Of a stretch of 64,000 bases of DNA, positions 52,076 through 64,000 are shown piece by piece. The DNA is from Circinella umbellata (Eukaryota; Mucoromycota; Mucoromycetes; Mucorales; Lichtheimiaceae): the NCBI GenBank assembly GCA_025093555.1, contig JAIWNF010000068.1:62001-126000 (forward strand), read 5' to 3'. Every line of letters begins with the position of its first letter. Within the stretch, counting starts at the first letter, position 1. The notes below the pieces were generated by a model. That model was not told the DNA's origin and did not search any database. It saw nothing but the letters and a program-made list of their open reading frames with translations. The position numbers were made by a program, and so were the translations under genes.

Positions 52076-52395
52076 TTTAATCTGTGAAAAAAATAAATGT
52101 ATATTCTCTCCCTTCTTTTTCTTAAGATCATTATCCTCAACAAGCGTTGTATTTTAAAAAAATAGAATAAAAAGTTTGAAAGCCATATTTTAAAAATGTG
52201 CTTTTATACGTATATGTTAAAGAATAAAGTTAGTATATATACTCGTTTAACTACCATCTCTATATTTATTCGTCGAACACACACACGCAAAGAGAGAGAG
52301 AAAGAGAGAGGACAACAATGCATATTATATTTATACTGTCAGATCAGATTATATATTCATTTGTGTGTAACGATAAAGAAAATATAAATTATTAT
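52076..52395. other. 3' region of the thioesterase gene
   Basis: AT-rich 3' sequence with a GA microsatellite (about 52290-52312). No gene seen. Confidence 0.55.
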
Positions 52396-52512
52396 TCATT
52401 TATTTTTGACTAGCGTTATACTTTTACTTAACTTGATAACATTCTTTAATTCATCCTCTGATATTTTAGTGGGACTTTTTCTTGCATAACCAATCACATC
52501 AAAATCATCCAT
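52396..52512 (-). pseudogene. short remnant resembling a multicopy fungal ORF
   Basis: A 38-codon frame from ATG 52512 to TGA 52396 begins MDDFDVIGYARKSPTKISED. The Y-x-R-x-S spacing resembles the start of serine recombinases. I also recall repeated Mucorales ORFs beginning in this way, but cannot verify it. The frame ends early, so it is read as a truncated remnant beside other mobile-element debris. Confidence 0.25.
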
Positions 52513-52710
52513 CTTGAGACTTTTTATCTATTCTTCATAACGATACTAATAATTGTTGATGTCAGTGCACAGCTTCCTTCAGCCAATAAATCATCTTGGC
52601 ACAAATTACTTCTATCATGGGGTTTCATCACATAAAGAATCTTTCACTCAACTCGTCCTTCTTTGCTTCTCTTCTTGATATGTCCGCCTTCAAATATCGC
52701 GCCTTAATTT

Positions 52711-53199
52711 TTTTTTGGGAATTGCTACGGACACCCCATATTTGGCCTTACGGACATCCCACAAATAAAAAGTTGTTGAACAACTTCTTAGACTATGTGA
52801 ACGATAGTAGTAGCGTTATTAGCACCAATATTACCGCTCCTTAATTGACCACTCATACGTATATCATCAAAAGTACACGTTATTCGTTGTTGTTTGTCTT
52901 GTCTCCATGTGGACTACAGCTCTCACTTGTGTACATAACGATACAGTAAGAGAAGATTAGAAATATTTGAACGATATTTATAAAAAGTTGAACTGCTAAT
53001 ATAAGTTTCATGAATATTTTTAAGTTATATAAAGATAATAACTGTGTATATAGTGTATAAATGGCTGGATACAACGTAATAGTATCATATTGTTATGTAT
53101 CTCTGAAAAAATATAAAAGTGAGGTGTCCGTAAGGATTGAAATTACCTAATATCGTATTTTTTGGGGCGTCGGTAGCAAATCCTTTTTTTTTTGCGAAG
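52711..53199. mobile_element. imperfect inverted-repeat element (MITE-like, about 490 bp)
   Basis: The left end has a T tract, then GCTACGGACACCCC, then CCTTACGGACATCCCAC. The right end, reverse-complemented, has an A tract, GCTACCGACGCCCC, a longer spacer, then CCTTACGGACACCTCAC. So two blocks of each end match in order and inverted orientation, separated by different spacers. No coding frame is inside. A target duplication is not clear. A fragment like its right part occurs at 45920-46010. Confidence 0.5.
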
Positions 53200-53535
53200 C
53201 TTGCAAAAGTTCCAGGCTATCATTTTTGTATAAAGTGGTATATTGGCACGTTATCTGGAATATTTGGTACGAAGACAGCTCGCTACGTTCGTAAATCTTT
53301 TCATTACAAGGGTTTACCGACAGGAAGACGTTGTCAACAAACTCCTTTAGCTGAGGTTCGCAATCTAAAAGAGGTTACATTGTTAATAAGTATAACAACG
53401 AGCAAATAAAAAGCATAGGTGTCTGATACTAACGTATAACTTGATTGTTAACTTTTTTTTACATCTTTTTTTTAGTAATCCTGGAGGAGCAGAAGCTTTC
53501 TGTCGAGCGACGGTATTTCTTATAACGAAATGGAA
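53196..53535 (+). pseudogene. possible decayed coding segment
   Basis: A frame to 53409 reads KLAKVPGYHFCIKWYIGTLS and later GLPTGRRCQQTPLAEVRNLK. An internal donor (ATA A then GTATAACAAC) could join it to sequence after 53476, adding ILEEQKLSVERRYFL and a stop. There is no convincing start, and its left end overlaps the inverted-repeat element. No family is recognised. It could equally be noise. Confidence 0.2.
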
Positions 53536-54497
53536 TGTATCTTGCTCGCCCAGCCGACACTAAAATGGTTCAGAAAGGGTATCGTTTATATAACATAGTT
53601 CAAGTCCATGCATTGCATCAATTTTTCATTTAATAATTCGTTTCCTGGGGTAATCTCTGGTCCATAGAAGATACAGGCTGCTTGAGAATGAGTAACTTAT
53701 AAAGATTACACTAATCGTCTAACAATTATACTCGTCTCTGACTTTTTTATTAGGGTGGTCTACGAAATGGATTTGGTTCCACCAAACATTATATTTTCAA
53801 GCGCAAAATACCGTATATATATATTAAGCACCTCAACCCTTGCATTCAAATATATATGGCTCTTTTTCTTCTTTGTACTGTTCCTCTTCCTTCGACCTTT
53901 TCCCCGTGTCAACAACAGGGTTTTTCTGTTCTCTATGCATTTTAGTAATCTGTCTCGAACAAATATGTCAGAACTAAAGCTGTGTTTACTGAGGACGTTA
54001 CATAAAACAAATAACGTTCATCGTATAGATATATACATATATATATATTAATAACAATGATAACAAACAACACGAGGACAGGAACATGAGGCAAAAAAGG
54101 TGGCCGTGCGTAAATTAAGATGAGTTAAAAAAAGTGCTGTATAATTGGATTAAAATATAAGTATCGTTGGTCATATTTTAACCACAGGAATGAAACTTCA
54201 AATAGTGACTTTGTGCCTAAATTAGTAAAGCACTTGATTGATTCGCTCTGCCAACCACATACCCTTTTTTTTACTCCTCCCTTTTGTTGCGAAGAGAAAA
54301 AAACTGGCGTGCTCTCTTTTTCTACTACTTTATTAACGCACACACTCCCTCACTCACTTTACTCTACCTTTATTTCTTTCTAACTTGTTGCCGCTTTAAA
54401 AAACAACACTCACTTTCTTCCTTTCTTTTTTTTTTAATTTTTTTCCCTTTTGGAAGAAAAAAGAGAAAGAAAGATATACACACAAAAACTTGTTATA
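53536..54497. other. intergenic DNA and promoter of the corepressor gene
   Basis: AT-rich DNA, then a C/T-rich leader (54300-54470) typical of this window before ATG 54498. No gene seen in between. Confidence 0.55.
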
Positions 54498-55581
54498 ATG
54501 GCTCAATCACAGGTTCGGCGAAACGCCTGGGAAGCGTACGTACCAATGCGGATCATCTCTTTTTTTTAGTTTATTAAGCTATTAACTGGATTTAAAATGG
54601 ATTGAAGTGTTTCGTGTGGCCTATAACCTTGAAAAGAGAAATAGAGAAAAAGAGGTGGCTGAAAAAGGGTTAACAGAAAAAAAAGAGAAGCCGTAACTTT
54701 TTTAGTTGTAGTTAATGGTGGTGGTATTTTTTTGAAAGAAAAAAAAAGGAAACAGTTAAGGGGAGGATAAGAATAAGAAGGGAAGAATTAGAATGGTGGA
54801 AAAAAATAAGAGATCTCTTTTCAAGAACATTATTTACAATTGACGTGTCTTATATATATTAAATATTAATGTTAAAATGCAAATGTATTTATTATATAGA
54901 CAAAATGGACGTTCCCAGACGGATACAACAGCAACAAATGCAGCAACAGGAGCAAATAACGTTAATACTACCTCTTCAACTGGTACTAATACAGCAGAAC
55001 CCAATGAGTTACTTCATATGTATATCTATGATTATTGTAAAAAGCGTAATTTTTCACAAGCAGCAAGAGCGTTTGCAACAGACGCACATGTTCAGACAGA
55101 TCGAATGCCACCAATAGATATTCCATCAGGTTTTTTATCAGACTGGTGGGGTGTATTTTGGGATGTCTATAATGCCAAGCATAATGAAGCGGTTGCAAGT
55201 AAGGAGGCACAAGTTCTTGATCAGGTATATATATATATATATATTTATGATATATGATACTAAGACGCATACAACAGCATTTTATGTGAAGTCTGTTTCT
55301 TTTTCTTTAACTGCATGTTTGTTTATATTATGAAGATTTACTTATTTTCTTTTTCTCTCTTTTTCTTTCCACCCCTTTTTTATTATTTTTGGTGAAAAAT
55401 CGTCATCATTACACCAATGACAATAATAATCATCTTTTATTTTTTCGGTGGTTTGTAGCATAATGTTGTTCTTCGAACTCGAAGGGAAGAAGTTCTATCA
55501 CAACATCGTCAGTTTAATCAAGCACAACAGCAACAACAGCAGGCGGCACAACAGGCTGCTGCTGCTCAACAAGCAAATCAA

Positions 55582-55614
<33 letters not shown>

Positions 55615-58600
55615 GCAGCACAACAACAACGTCGCGCTTCTGAAGTTCAACGACAAACCCAGTCTCCTCAGCAACAACAACAACATGCTCTTCATCACTC
55701 ATTACAACAAGGCCAACAACAACCGCAGCAAACACCTCAACAACATGCTGCTGTAACTGCTCAAGCCGCGGCAGCCGCGGCCGCTGCCGGTCAACCCCCA
55801 CATCTTCAAAGTGTTCCATCACAACAGGCCCTGTCACGAGATTCTCGTCCGTCACCCGCAAGCAGTACCACCTCTCTTTCCAATACCGGTATGCCACATC
55901 CAAATACTGCTAATACACCTAACAACAATAGCAACACCAATAACAATAACAATAATAATAATAACATTGTACATACTCCTCAAACCATGCCTGCATCTTT
56001 ACCACAACAACAACATATCCAGGGCAGACATGCACCTTCACCATCATTTTCCCCAAATCAGATGCAAAGACCTAACGCAAGCGCGGCTGGTACTGAGTCC
56101 ATGGGACAACCACAACAACATCCTTCTGCTGAGCATATGATGAATTCGCCTATGGTCGGTCCACAAGGTGTACCCTTGAACGCTCAAGGACAACAAATGA
56201 TTAATACCCAACGTGTACAAGCAGCTTCGAACATGCAAAATGCTGCTACTATAGCAGCCCTTAACGCCAGTCGTGATTTAAGCACAATGACACAAGACGA
56301 AAGGGTAAAAATTTAATTTATTTAGTTAATTTTTTGTTGATTGATTTATCGATCGGTTTATTAACTCGACAACCGAAAAAAAAAATTCAATACATATAGC
56401 AAAGATTTCAAATGCTTCAACAACGTCAACAAGCTGCAGGAAATATGATGCGAAATCCGTAAGTTTTTTTTTTGTTTTTTATGTATATATTATAATTGTC
56501 TTTGAAGAGGAGGAATGTGTATGTCAGTTATAGGATCATAAAATAGAAAACCAACAATCATTTTATTATGCCCATAATAACAGGATGCTTCTTAATAACC
56601 AACAAGCAAGAATGCATATGCAACACCAACTTGCAAGTCAACAACAAATGATGCAACAGCAGCATGTTCAACAACAACAACAGCAACAACAACAACAACA
56701 GCAGCAGCAACAGCAACAACAACAGCAACAGCAAGCCCAGCAAGCCCAGCAACAACAACAACAAGCGCAACAAGCGCAACAACAACAGCAGCAACAAGCG
56801 CAACAACAACAGCAGCAACAAGCGCAACAACAAGCGCAACAACAAGCGCAACAACAAGGTCATCCTCAACATACACAACAGCAAGTTGCTGCTGCTCAGC
56901 AGCAACAAGCCCAGCAAGCCCAGCAGCAAGCCCAGCAAGGTCATCCTCAACAGCAACAGCAACCTCCCGCTACTCCTCAACAACAACCCGGTCAAATCCA
57001 AACCCCATCACAATCACAATCTCCTCATCCACAAACAGCAGCTCAACAGCAACAAATGCAACAGCACGCAATGGATGCAGCTGGTAGAAATTTTGCAATG
57101 TCTCAAGCAGGTAATTAATTAATTTATATTGAACTTTTCTTTTTGACGGGAGGGGAAAATACGGGTAAGGGAATCTGATTTTTTTTATCTCGATAAACAA
57201 AAAAATATATATGTGTACTAGGGAATGGACAACCTAGACCGGTGGGAAATCCAGCAGCAATGGGATTGGCAGGTCCAGGGGTACCAGGTCAAATGGCGGG
57301 AAATATGCAGAATCCTAATGTGATGGGTGGTCCTCCATTTTCAGGTGATCGTAAAGTGTCATTAATATTATATTATATTTACTACATGGTTTATGTGTGT
57401 CTGTGTGTGCCCAATACGGGTTTGTCATTGGTAAGGGAAAAGCTGGTCGATTTAAACTAATACTGATTTTTTTTATTTTATATAGCCATGAATATGCTAC
57501 TTGCACAACAAATGATACAAAAAGGACAAATGCCTCCAAACCTCACACCACATCAACAGGTAAATTGGTTAAAGTCCCGTGTTTTTTTGACATCCAGTTT
57601 GAGGAAGGGAAGAAAGGAATAAACGAAGGTGGAAAAATAGGTTTTTTTTAAAGACTAACATCTGTAAAAGCAAATATTTCGTCAGCAACAGAGGTTGCTT
57701 TTTGCTCAACGACAACGTCAAATGATGGCAGCACACCAACAGCACCATCAAATGCAATCACAGGGGATGCCTCCCAATATGAATCCTGCCATGGCTGCCG
57801 CTGCGACTACTGGTACTTCACAGCCTATGCCTATGGGTGTGGGATCTCCTCAAGATGAAAAAACTCGTAGCAATGCAGCTGCCGTTGCTGCCTATCGGCA
57901 GCAACAAGTACAGCAACATATGATTCGACAACAACAGGCTGCTCAGCAACAACAATTTACCCCACAACAGCAAGCTGCTCAACAGCAACAAGCACAGCAA
58001 CAGCAAAGTCATCCATCTAAACGACCTCGTCCAAATCCCGAAAACGAACCTGGTACTCCACTCGCACATCAATCACCCCAAATGAATAATGTGGGTAGTC
58101 CACAAAGTTTACTTCAAGGTCGAAATAATGCACAAGGTGGATCTTCACAAGAATCACCTGCCATGCAACAACAAATGCAAGGAAGATTACCACAACAGAC
58201 AACACCGCAACAACAACGTGCATCATTTCCCTCACAACAAGAACAACCGAATGTAAAAGCAAGTACTTCTCCACAAACGAATCGAGGTAAACAAACTCCA
58301 CAAGCACGCTCCACTCCTACTCAAGCACAACAACAATTACCACCTACAACACCTCAACAACAAGCTCAGCAAATCCCTAATCAACAACAGCAAACCCCAC
58401 AACTCACTCCTCAACAACAGCAGCAACGATTAGCATGGAATCCAAATAGTATGGAAATGGATTCCTCACCTAGTCTAGCCAATGTAAAATCCGAAGATAA
58501 TAACATGTCACCAGCAAATCAACCATTACCTTCTAACTCAAGCGCGGCTGCGGCTGCAGCTGCGGCAGCTGCTATTAGTAATCCAAACGTATCATTTGAC

Positions 58601-59860
58601 TTGGAACGGTTCATGATGAGTGATGGTGCCGATTTGAACGATATATTTGCAGCTGGAGCAGAAGATGGAACCGATCCAGGTTTTGTTATTGGTGACGGGG
58701 ATGGATTGGATGGATTTGGAAGCAGTTTTTTATCTAACATGGGCAATATTACGGGTGTTGATAACTCATTAGCAATGGCATCTGGAGGTACTTCTTTAAA
58801 CTTGATTGGTGAATTAAAAGGACATACGAGTAAAGTCTTGACATGTGCATTTTCTCCTACTGGGCAATATTTGGCAAGTGCGGGTCATGACAGATGTGTC
58901 AATATATGGGCCGTACAAGATCGAACCAAATTAAACGTATTGGAAGGCCACACTCAAAATATTAATTGTGTACGTTGGAGCCCGGATGATCGAAACTTGT
59001 TGGTAACAGGATCTATGGATAAAAGTATACGAGTATGGGATGTTGGAGCAGTTTTGAATGGAAGTACATCTTCAGCTAAGGAAATTGCCAAATTTACAAG
59101 TCAAGTTTCTATAACAGCTGTTGATTTTGCACCTAATCGACCGGATATTATCTGTTCATTGGATGGAGAAGGTGAAATTGTTGTTTGGAATATAAATTCA
59201 AAAAAGCGTGAAAAGACTTTAAAATTGGTAAGAAGAAACAAAAAGAACAAAAAAAAATCATTAGAATATTCTATAATATTTGAATAACAAGTGAAAATCA
59301 AAGTTGCTAATTTCTTTTATCATACTATTTAGCCCATGTCAACAGTATCATATTCACAAAACCCATTACGATTCCATCCTCATGACGGTAACCGAGTTGC
59401 TTGTGCTAATGGAACTCAATTATTCCTTGTTGACATCGCAGCTGCCAAACCCAATGCATCTGGAGTCTCTGAAGGTATCAAATCGATCCATACCGAAGAC
59501 TCTAAAAACATCAATTCTATGGATTGGTCTCAAGATGGTAATTATCTTGTTACATCATCTGATGGATTGATTGCATTATACGACACAATACATTGGAAAA
59601 TGATATCAGGACAAACGAATCAATGCAAGGTGAATAGTTGTGCATTTACGCGAGGAGATACGGGTAAATTGAGGGTTGTGTACGGTGATTATCAAGCGAT
59701 CTTTATTTGGGAATGTAGTATATCAGGCTCGCAACCAAAACAAGCAGCCTCACAATCAGGAACGATAACAGGCCTCGCTTGTGCAGTTGTGGACAATACC
59801 CAGGTTGTTGCATCTGCCAGCAACCATAACAAAGACAACTTGATGCTATGGACTTTATAA
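54498..59860 (+). CDS. LEUNIG-like corepressor (LisH-LUFS, Q-rich, WD40)
   Basis: Nine exons: 54498-54535, 54900-55224, 55459-56304, 56400-56458, 56584-57110, 57222-57344, 57486-57559, 57686-59227, 59333-59860 (1353 aa). The N-terminus has a LisH motif, ELLHMYIYDYCKKRNFSQAA, followed by the LUFS-type block SGFLSDWWGVFWDVYNAKHN. A very long Gln-rich region comes next, with an almost pure Q/A tract around 56664-56930. The C-terminal WD40 propeller starts LNLIGELKGHTSKVLTCAFS, with repeats ending in NIWAV, RVWDV, VVWNI, ALYDT, FIWEC and LMLWTL. This order matches plant LEUNIG and its relatives, which recruit deacetylases to repress genes. The fungal Flo8/SomA proteins share the LisH/LUFS part but lack WD40. 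A nuclear corepressor role is inferred. The first intron is 364 nt, and all junctions keep frame. Confidence 0.86.
56664..56930 (+). repeat. polyglutamine-coding CAG/CAA tract
   Basis: A mixed CAA/CAG array with GCG/GCC alanine codons encodes a nearly pure Q/A run in the corepressor. The mixed codons should limit slippage, but the array explains many antisense Leu- or Val-rich shadow frames here. Confidence 0.85.
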
Positions 59861-60322
59861 TTTTTTTCATATAATTTTATATTTTTATATATATATTTTT
59901 CATTTCTTTTTATATATATTATATATACATAAAACAATCAAAAACAAATATAAAAAAAGAAAGCAAAAATTATTCTTCTGTTTTTTTCTTGTCAAACAAG
60001 TAATTTACTACACCTACTCCTACTATTATTATTATTATTATATTACGATTACCATTAATACATTATACATATTGTCAGTTTATATATATATATATGTGTG
60101 TGTGGTCTTCAGAACAAAAATTACAAAGTTTTGGACGGTACTATAATAACCATCACAAACCTGTCAATCTGTCAATTCTTGTGCAACCCAAATTATATAT
60201 CTCTAATCACCCGTCCAACAATTCGGTAACTGACCCACATAAATCCTATAATCATAATATATATATTTATGAACAAAAAATGCTTGATTATATTTGTATG
60301 TACTATGTATGTATGATATATT
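59861..60322. other. convergent 3' intergenic region
   Basis: TA-rich DNA between the ends of the corepressor (+) and Gcd7 (-) genes, with TA and TTA microsatellites. No gene. Confidence 0.6.
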
Positions 60323-62321
60323 TTACAAAGATGTGTCTTCAGGATCATAATTATCATTTATAAGTCTATAAAGTGTGTGAAAAAAATGAAAAAAAAAAAT
60401 TAGTAAAAGCCTTTTTTTTTTGTTTGGGAGGGTAGCGATCCAAATAAAAAATATAAAATTATCTTACCGATAAACATAAGTAGGTGGTGCAGATCCTCTA
60501 TAATTTTAGTTGATAAATAAAATATGAGTTTTTAATAAACTTTTTCCTTTTTCAATATCAATCACGTGAAAGAAATACACTTACAAATTGTGTACAAACA
60601 AACTGACAAGTTCAGGAGCAACATAATCATAATATGGATTAGCTACAGAAACTTTATCAATAAGAGATCCTTGTTGGAAATCCAGAATACTATTAGGTGC
60701 AACAGTGATATTAAAAGTTTCTGCATCATAAGCAAAAACTGGAGAAAGTTTATATAAAGCAGTACAAACAAGAACTGGAGTAGCATGATGCTTAGCAGCT
60801 GCTGCTAATAATTGAGATCCTGTTACTGCTACTAATCCGCCATTGGCCAAAACTATATATATATATATATGTTTATACTATTAGTATTTTACTTTTCCAA
60901 ACTCCAAAAAATCGCTTTTTTTTTCTTTTACCTGCATGTGCACCAACGACAACCTTATTAACACGAGGCATAGCAGCAAATATAGCAGAATCAACAACAA
61001 CGGTTGTATCAATACCAGCCTTTGATAATGCTTTAGCCATATCATGACCTTGGTATCTATAAATTCAAAATAAAACACCCACGTTTAATTTACATATTAT
61101 TTTTTTTTTTCATATGAAAAATACAAAAAAATAAAAGATTATAAACTTACGTTGGAGCAGTTTCAGCAACAATGACCTGGAATTTTCGTTTTTGTGCAGC
61201 TCGAATTAAAAATTCTTCAACAGTTCTTGATTTACCAATTGTCATAATAACCTCGCTAAACAGATAATTAAAATCAAAGTTAGTTACGTAATGATTTTTA
61301 TAAGTAAAAACTTATTGCTATGAGAAAGCTCTTTCATTCAATCCACCTTCCTTTCCCTTAATATCTCAGAAAGATAACGCAAAAATAAATAATAATCATG
61401 TATAATAATTATTCATCCAATCAAACTTTCATCATTATAAAGAAGGAGGAGAAGGTGAATTGCTTTCCATTGTAGGATTAATACCATATACATACTTTGC
61501 ATGGATATAATCCACAGCTTGATCAGCAATACCCTTATATACAGTTTCTAAATCGGCGATAATTTCTTCATTAATTTCTTGAATAATAATCGGTTTTAAA
61601 TTATATGATTTCTTTTCAGGTGTATCACTTGAATCGTCTGGTGTAGCAGGTGATACGTCAGCCAAAAGTCTGAACATGGACGACTCGACTGTTAATTGAG
61701 GACGTTCACTAATCGATCCAATTTGACTGCTTGTAGCTGATAAGTTTTTGCTGGGTGGAGGTGATGATTCGTCTTCCGAATAAGTATTACTATCATTATC
61801 ATCATCATAATCGTCATTATCCATCATATCATCTAACTCTCCTCGAACAACTTCGCGAATAATCTTTAGTACTCGACGTACGATATTTCCTACTGCTAAT
61901 TCTATAATTCAAAATATTAATAGTAATAGTTTTGATTATTAAATATATATTGTTGAAGATGTCATTATTTATTTTTCGGTTTTTGTTTGGTTTTGTAACA
62001 AACCTTTTGGTTGTGCTGAAGCCAATCGACCACCAAGATCTCGAATAATATCTATCAATGCATCAGCGTCACGCCATTTACTCATGGAAACAGCTTGCCG
62101 CAGTATTACTGCAGTTTCTTTAGCTACTTCATATGAACCAATAACTTGACTATAATAGATCATAAAACATAAAATTAGCTTTTTTTCTTGTCAACATAAT
62201 CATTTCGTTTCCCCCCCCCACTTTTCTTGTTTTCCCTCCAAGAATGTATTTATTTTTACCGTCTTTTTAATCGAGTGATGAAATTTTCGACTTGAGCTTC
62301 AAGTTGAGTAGGTAATGTCAT
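60323..62321 (-). CDS. GCD7: translation initiation factor eIF2B subunit beta (Gcd7)
   Basis: Eight exons on the minus strand: 62260-62321, 62004-62149, 61496-61901, 61151-61255, 60932-61056, 60585-60852, 60468-60497, 60323-60365 (394 aa). eIF2B beta is a regulatory subunit of the cytosolic exchange factor that reloads eIF2 with GTP and senses eIF2-alpha phosphorylation. The Rossmann-like domain is well conserved: [96 protein letters not shown]. The ending is completed only by the two last, tiny exons: [20 protein letters not shown]. An Asp/Ser-rich insertion ([20 protein letters not shown]) separates the helical N-terminal part from the core. All junctions are in phase. Confidence 0.92.
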
Positions 62322-64000
62322 TATATAGTTATATTATTTATTTTTTACGAGAAACCTGAAAAAAAAAGAGAAAGGTCAAGGCGCGTGTGGTGTTGGGAAT
62401 TCATCAAAAAAATTGTGACTTTGCGATGAATCATTTATACTCAACGAAAAAAAAAAATATCTGTGAAAGATAAAAATTTATGCAAAAAAACCCCCAAAGA
62501 GTAGATCTGTATTGCAGAAACAAGTAACTCATTTGATAACTAACAACTTATATAAAAGCAAAACCAAAAAAAACCCAACTTGTTCATGCTATACTCCTCT
62601 TATATATTTGATTAATATAGCGATTAAAACCATGATACTTTTCTTCTTCTTTTATTACTATGGTGATTAATATTAATAGTACGTAGTAGTTCATCGATAA
62701 CAACAACCAAATTAATTATGGTAGTAATAAAACTGCTGAAAGTTTTTCATATAAAGTAGCATAGAACTGACGAAATTTTAAGACAAAATAAATTTTTGTG
62801 TATTAATTATGTATACGTATAAAATAAAATTGGAAGAGAAAATAAAACAATAAAGGGCTAACTTACAAATCAATCAATAGATGTAAATTACATATTTCCT
62901 TATTAGTACATAGACCTTTGAAAAAGCATAACAACACATTGATTACTATATTATATTTCATTTTATAGCGAATTATGATAATGTATTGTGATTACTACAA
63001 CCCAACAAAATCAAAACCTTGTAGGTTTATCATTCGTCGTAGCTTTAGTCGCTACCTACGGCACATCGATATCGCACTGGGTTGACAACCTTCATCAGGA
63101 CTTTGGCAGAGTTTAGCATTCTTTGAGCGGTATCGTTCTGAAATTATTGATCTTGGCAATGCATGAATTCATTTAGAAGTTATTAAGAAGATAGAACCTA
63201 GTAGTACATCTTCATTTTTTAGATCATGTAATCTATTTTATTCAGCCATTTGTTGGTTACAATGTATAAACTTTCAGAATATGCCAGAAGAAAAACACTT
63301 GGAAGCTTTACATCTACAGTATACTATCGTATATACACATTTTAGCTATATTATAGTCTAAAAAATATATCTATTGTCTATTTTAGCATTGACTTTCCTT
63401 TTTTTCACTACCAAGAATAGCATCTAATGTTATCTATTCAGCTTGTGTAAAAAATGTAACATCGATACACAAAATAACTGCTGATTATATGCGAGAAAAA
63501 AAACTGAAGAAAATTGAATAATATGATTTATTACTCGGAATCATAATAATTATCTTATCATAGAAAATGCAGTAATTGTCGTACATATCGTGAATACGTA
63601 TTTACATAAAAAAAGTACAGTACGTACGTATTCATCATTAAAATATGTCACTTACAAAAACAACTTTATTTATGTTCCATCTTAGTATCAACCTCGGTGG
63701 AAGATTTTTACTTCCTCATATAAGGTTGACAGTGTAAAATGGGGGCCAGATAATAAAGATAAAGTGTTTTCTACTAAACTAGAACAAGTTTTCAACCTCT
63801 CACAAAAAAACTTACATTCAAGCTCATAAAAAATACTAACAAGACGATCATCACTACAACCATGGCGACAAACTATTTTTTAACTCATGTATCAAAATCA
63901 ATGTGTGGGTCAATACACACACGCAGTAGCTAATATATACCTGATCATAAATAATCCAAAGCAATATTATATGATAAATAAATCGGTGGTTTAATGGAGT
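62322..64000. other. Gcd7 promoter and AT-rich intergenic DNA
   Basis: A TATAAAA-like word (62551-62557, also readable as TATA on the minus strand) lies about 230 bp upstream of Gcd7. The rest, to the window end, has no splice-consistent coding frame and no recognisable RNA gene. Confidence 0.5.

Noticed and set aside
56558..57001. Long Leu-rich antisense frame
   Set aside because: It is the reverse complement of the CAG/CAA tract of the corepressor gene, a composition artefact.
63000..63110. GC-richer patch (CGTCGTAGC...GTCGCTACC) considered as a tRNA or snoRNA
   Set aside because: No cloverleaf, and no C/D or H/ACA box arrangement could be drawn.

Overview
The window reads as nuclear DNA of a filamentous fungus, most likely an early-diverging (Mucoromycota, Mucorales-type) species. 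The evidence is AT-rich intergenic DNA, genes cut by many short GT-AG introns (mostly 50-120 nt, acceptors usually TAG), pyrimidine-rich leaders, and proteins of clearly fungal type (Sac7-type RhoGAP, CreC/WDR20, GPI-anchored wall proteins, TAF12, Dpb2). No rRNA, tRNA or CRISPR structure was recognised. All gene models below were spliced by eye; nearly all junctions keep the reading frame exactly, and where the family is known the joined peptide restores family motifs.

Layout. 1-7063: gene-poor, repeat-rich DNA holding a 681-bp element with terminal inverted repeats (TIRs). 7064-12657 (+): a Sac7-type RhoGAP with a C-terminal membrane region, then two secreted GPI-type wall proteins. 13324-16337 (-): CreC/WDR20 WD40 protein. 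17022-18420 (+): TAF12. 19318-21415 (-): MFS hexose-type transporter. 21416-25859: long non-coding stretch with a second copy of a dispersed repeat. 25860-26901 (+): histone chaperone ASF1. 27227-29406 (-): tail-anchored coiled-coil protein with a dynein-adaptor-like AAxxG box. 30287-30739 (-): a small gene with little AUG-started frame. 31303-32836 (+): homeodomain factor. 33410-35937 (+): DNA polymerase epsilon subunit B (Dpb2). 37300-39167 (-) and 39823-42092 (+): a divergent pair, intracellular GH43 glycosidase and MFS sugar transporter. 43055-45608 (-): leucine-rich-repeat protein. 46054-48537: a 2.5-kb DNA transposon-like element with one intron-containing gene. 50502-52075 (+): thioesterase-fold protein. 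52396-53535: decayed mobile-element DNA. 54498-59860 (+): LEUNIG-like LisH/Q-rich/WD40 corepressor. 60323-62321 (-): eIF2B beta (Gcd7).

Themes. Two S-phase genes (ASF1, Dpb2) carry CG-rich E2F/MBF-like motifs just before their starts. Sugar uptake and carbon regulation recur: two sugar transporters, a GH43 enzyme, a CreC homologue, and Mig1/CreA-like GC boxes upstream of both transporters. Splicing is notable: a GC-AG intron, a 15-nt exon in ASF1, an apparent 4-nt exon in the thioesterase gene, and a stop-free intron in the LRR gene. Two elements have CAC-beginning TIRs and 3-bp target duplications, pointing to a CMC (CACTA-like) transposon population.
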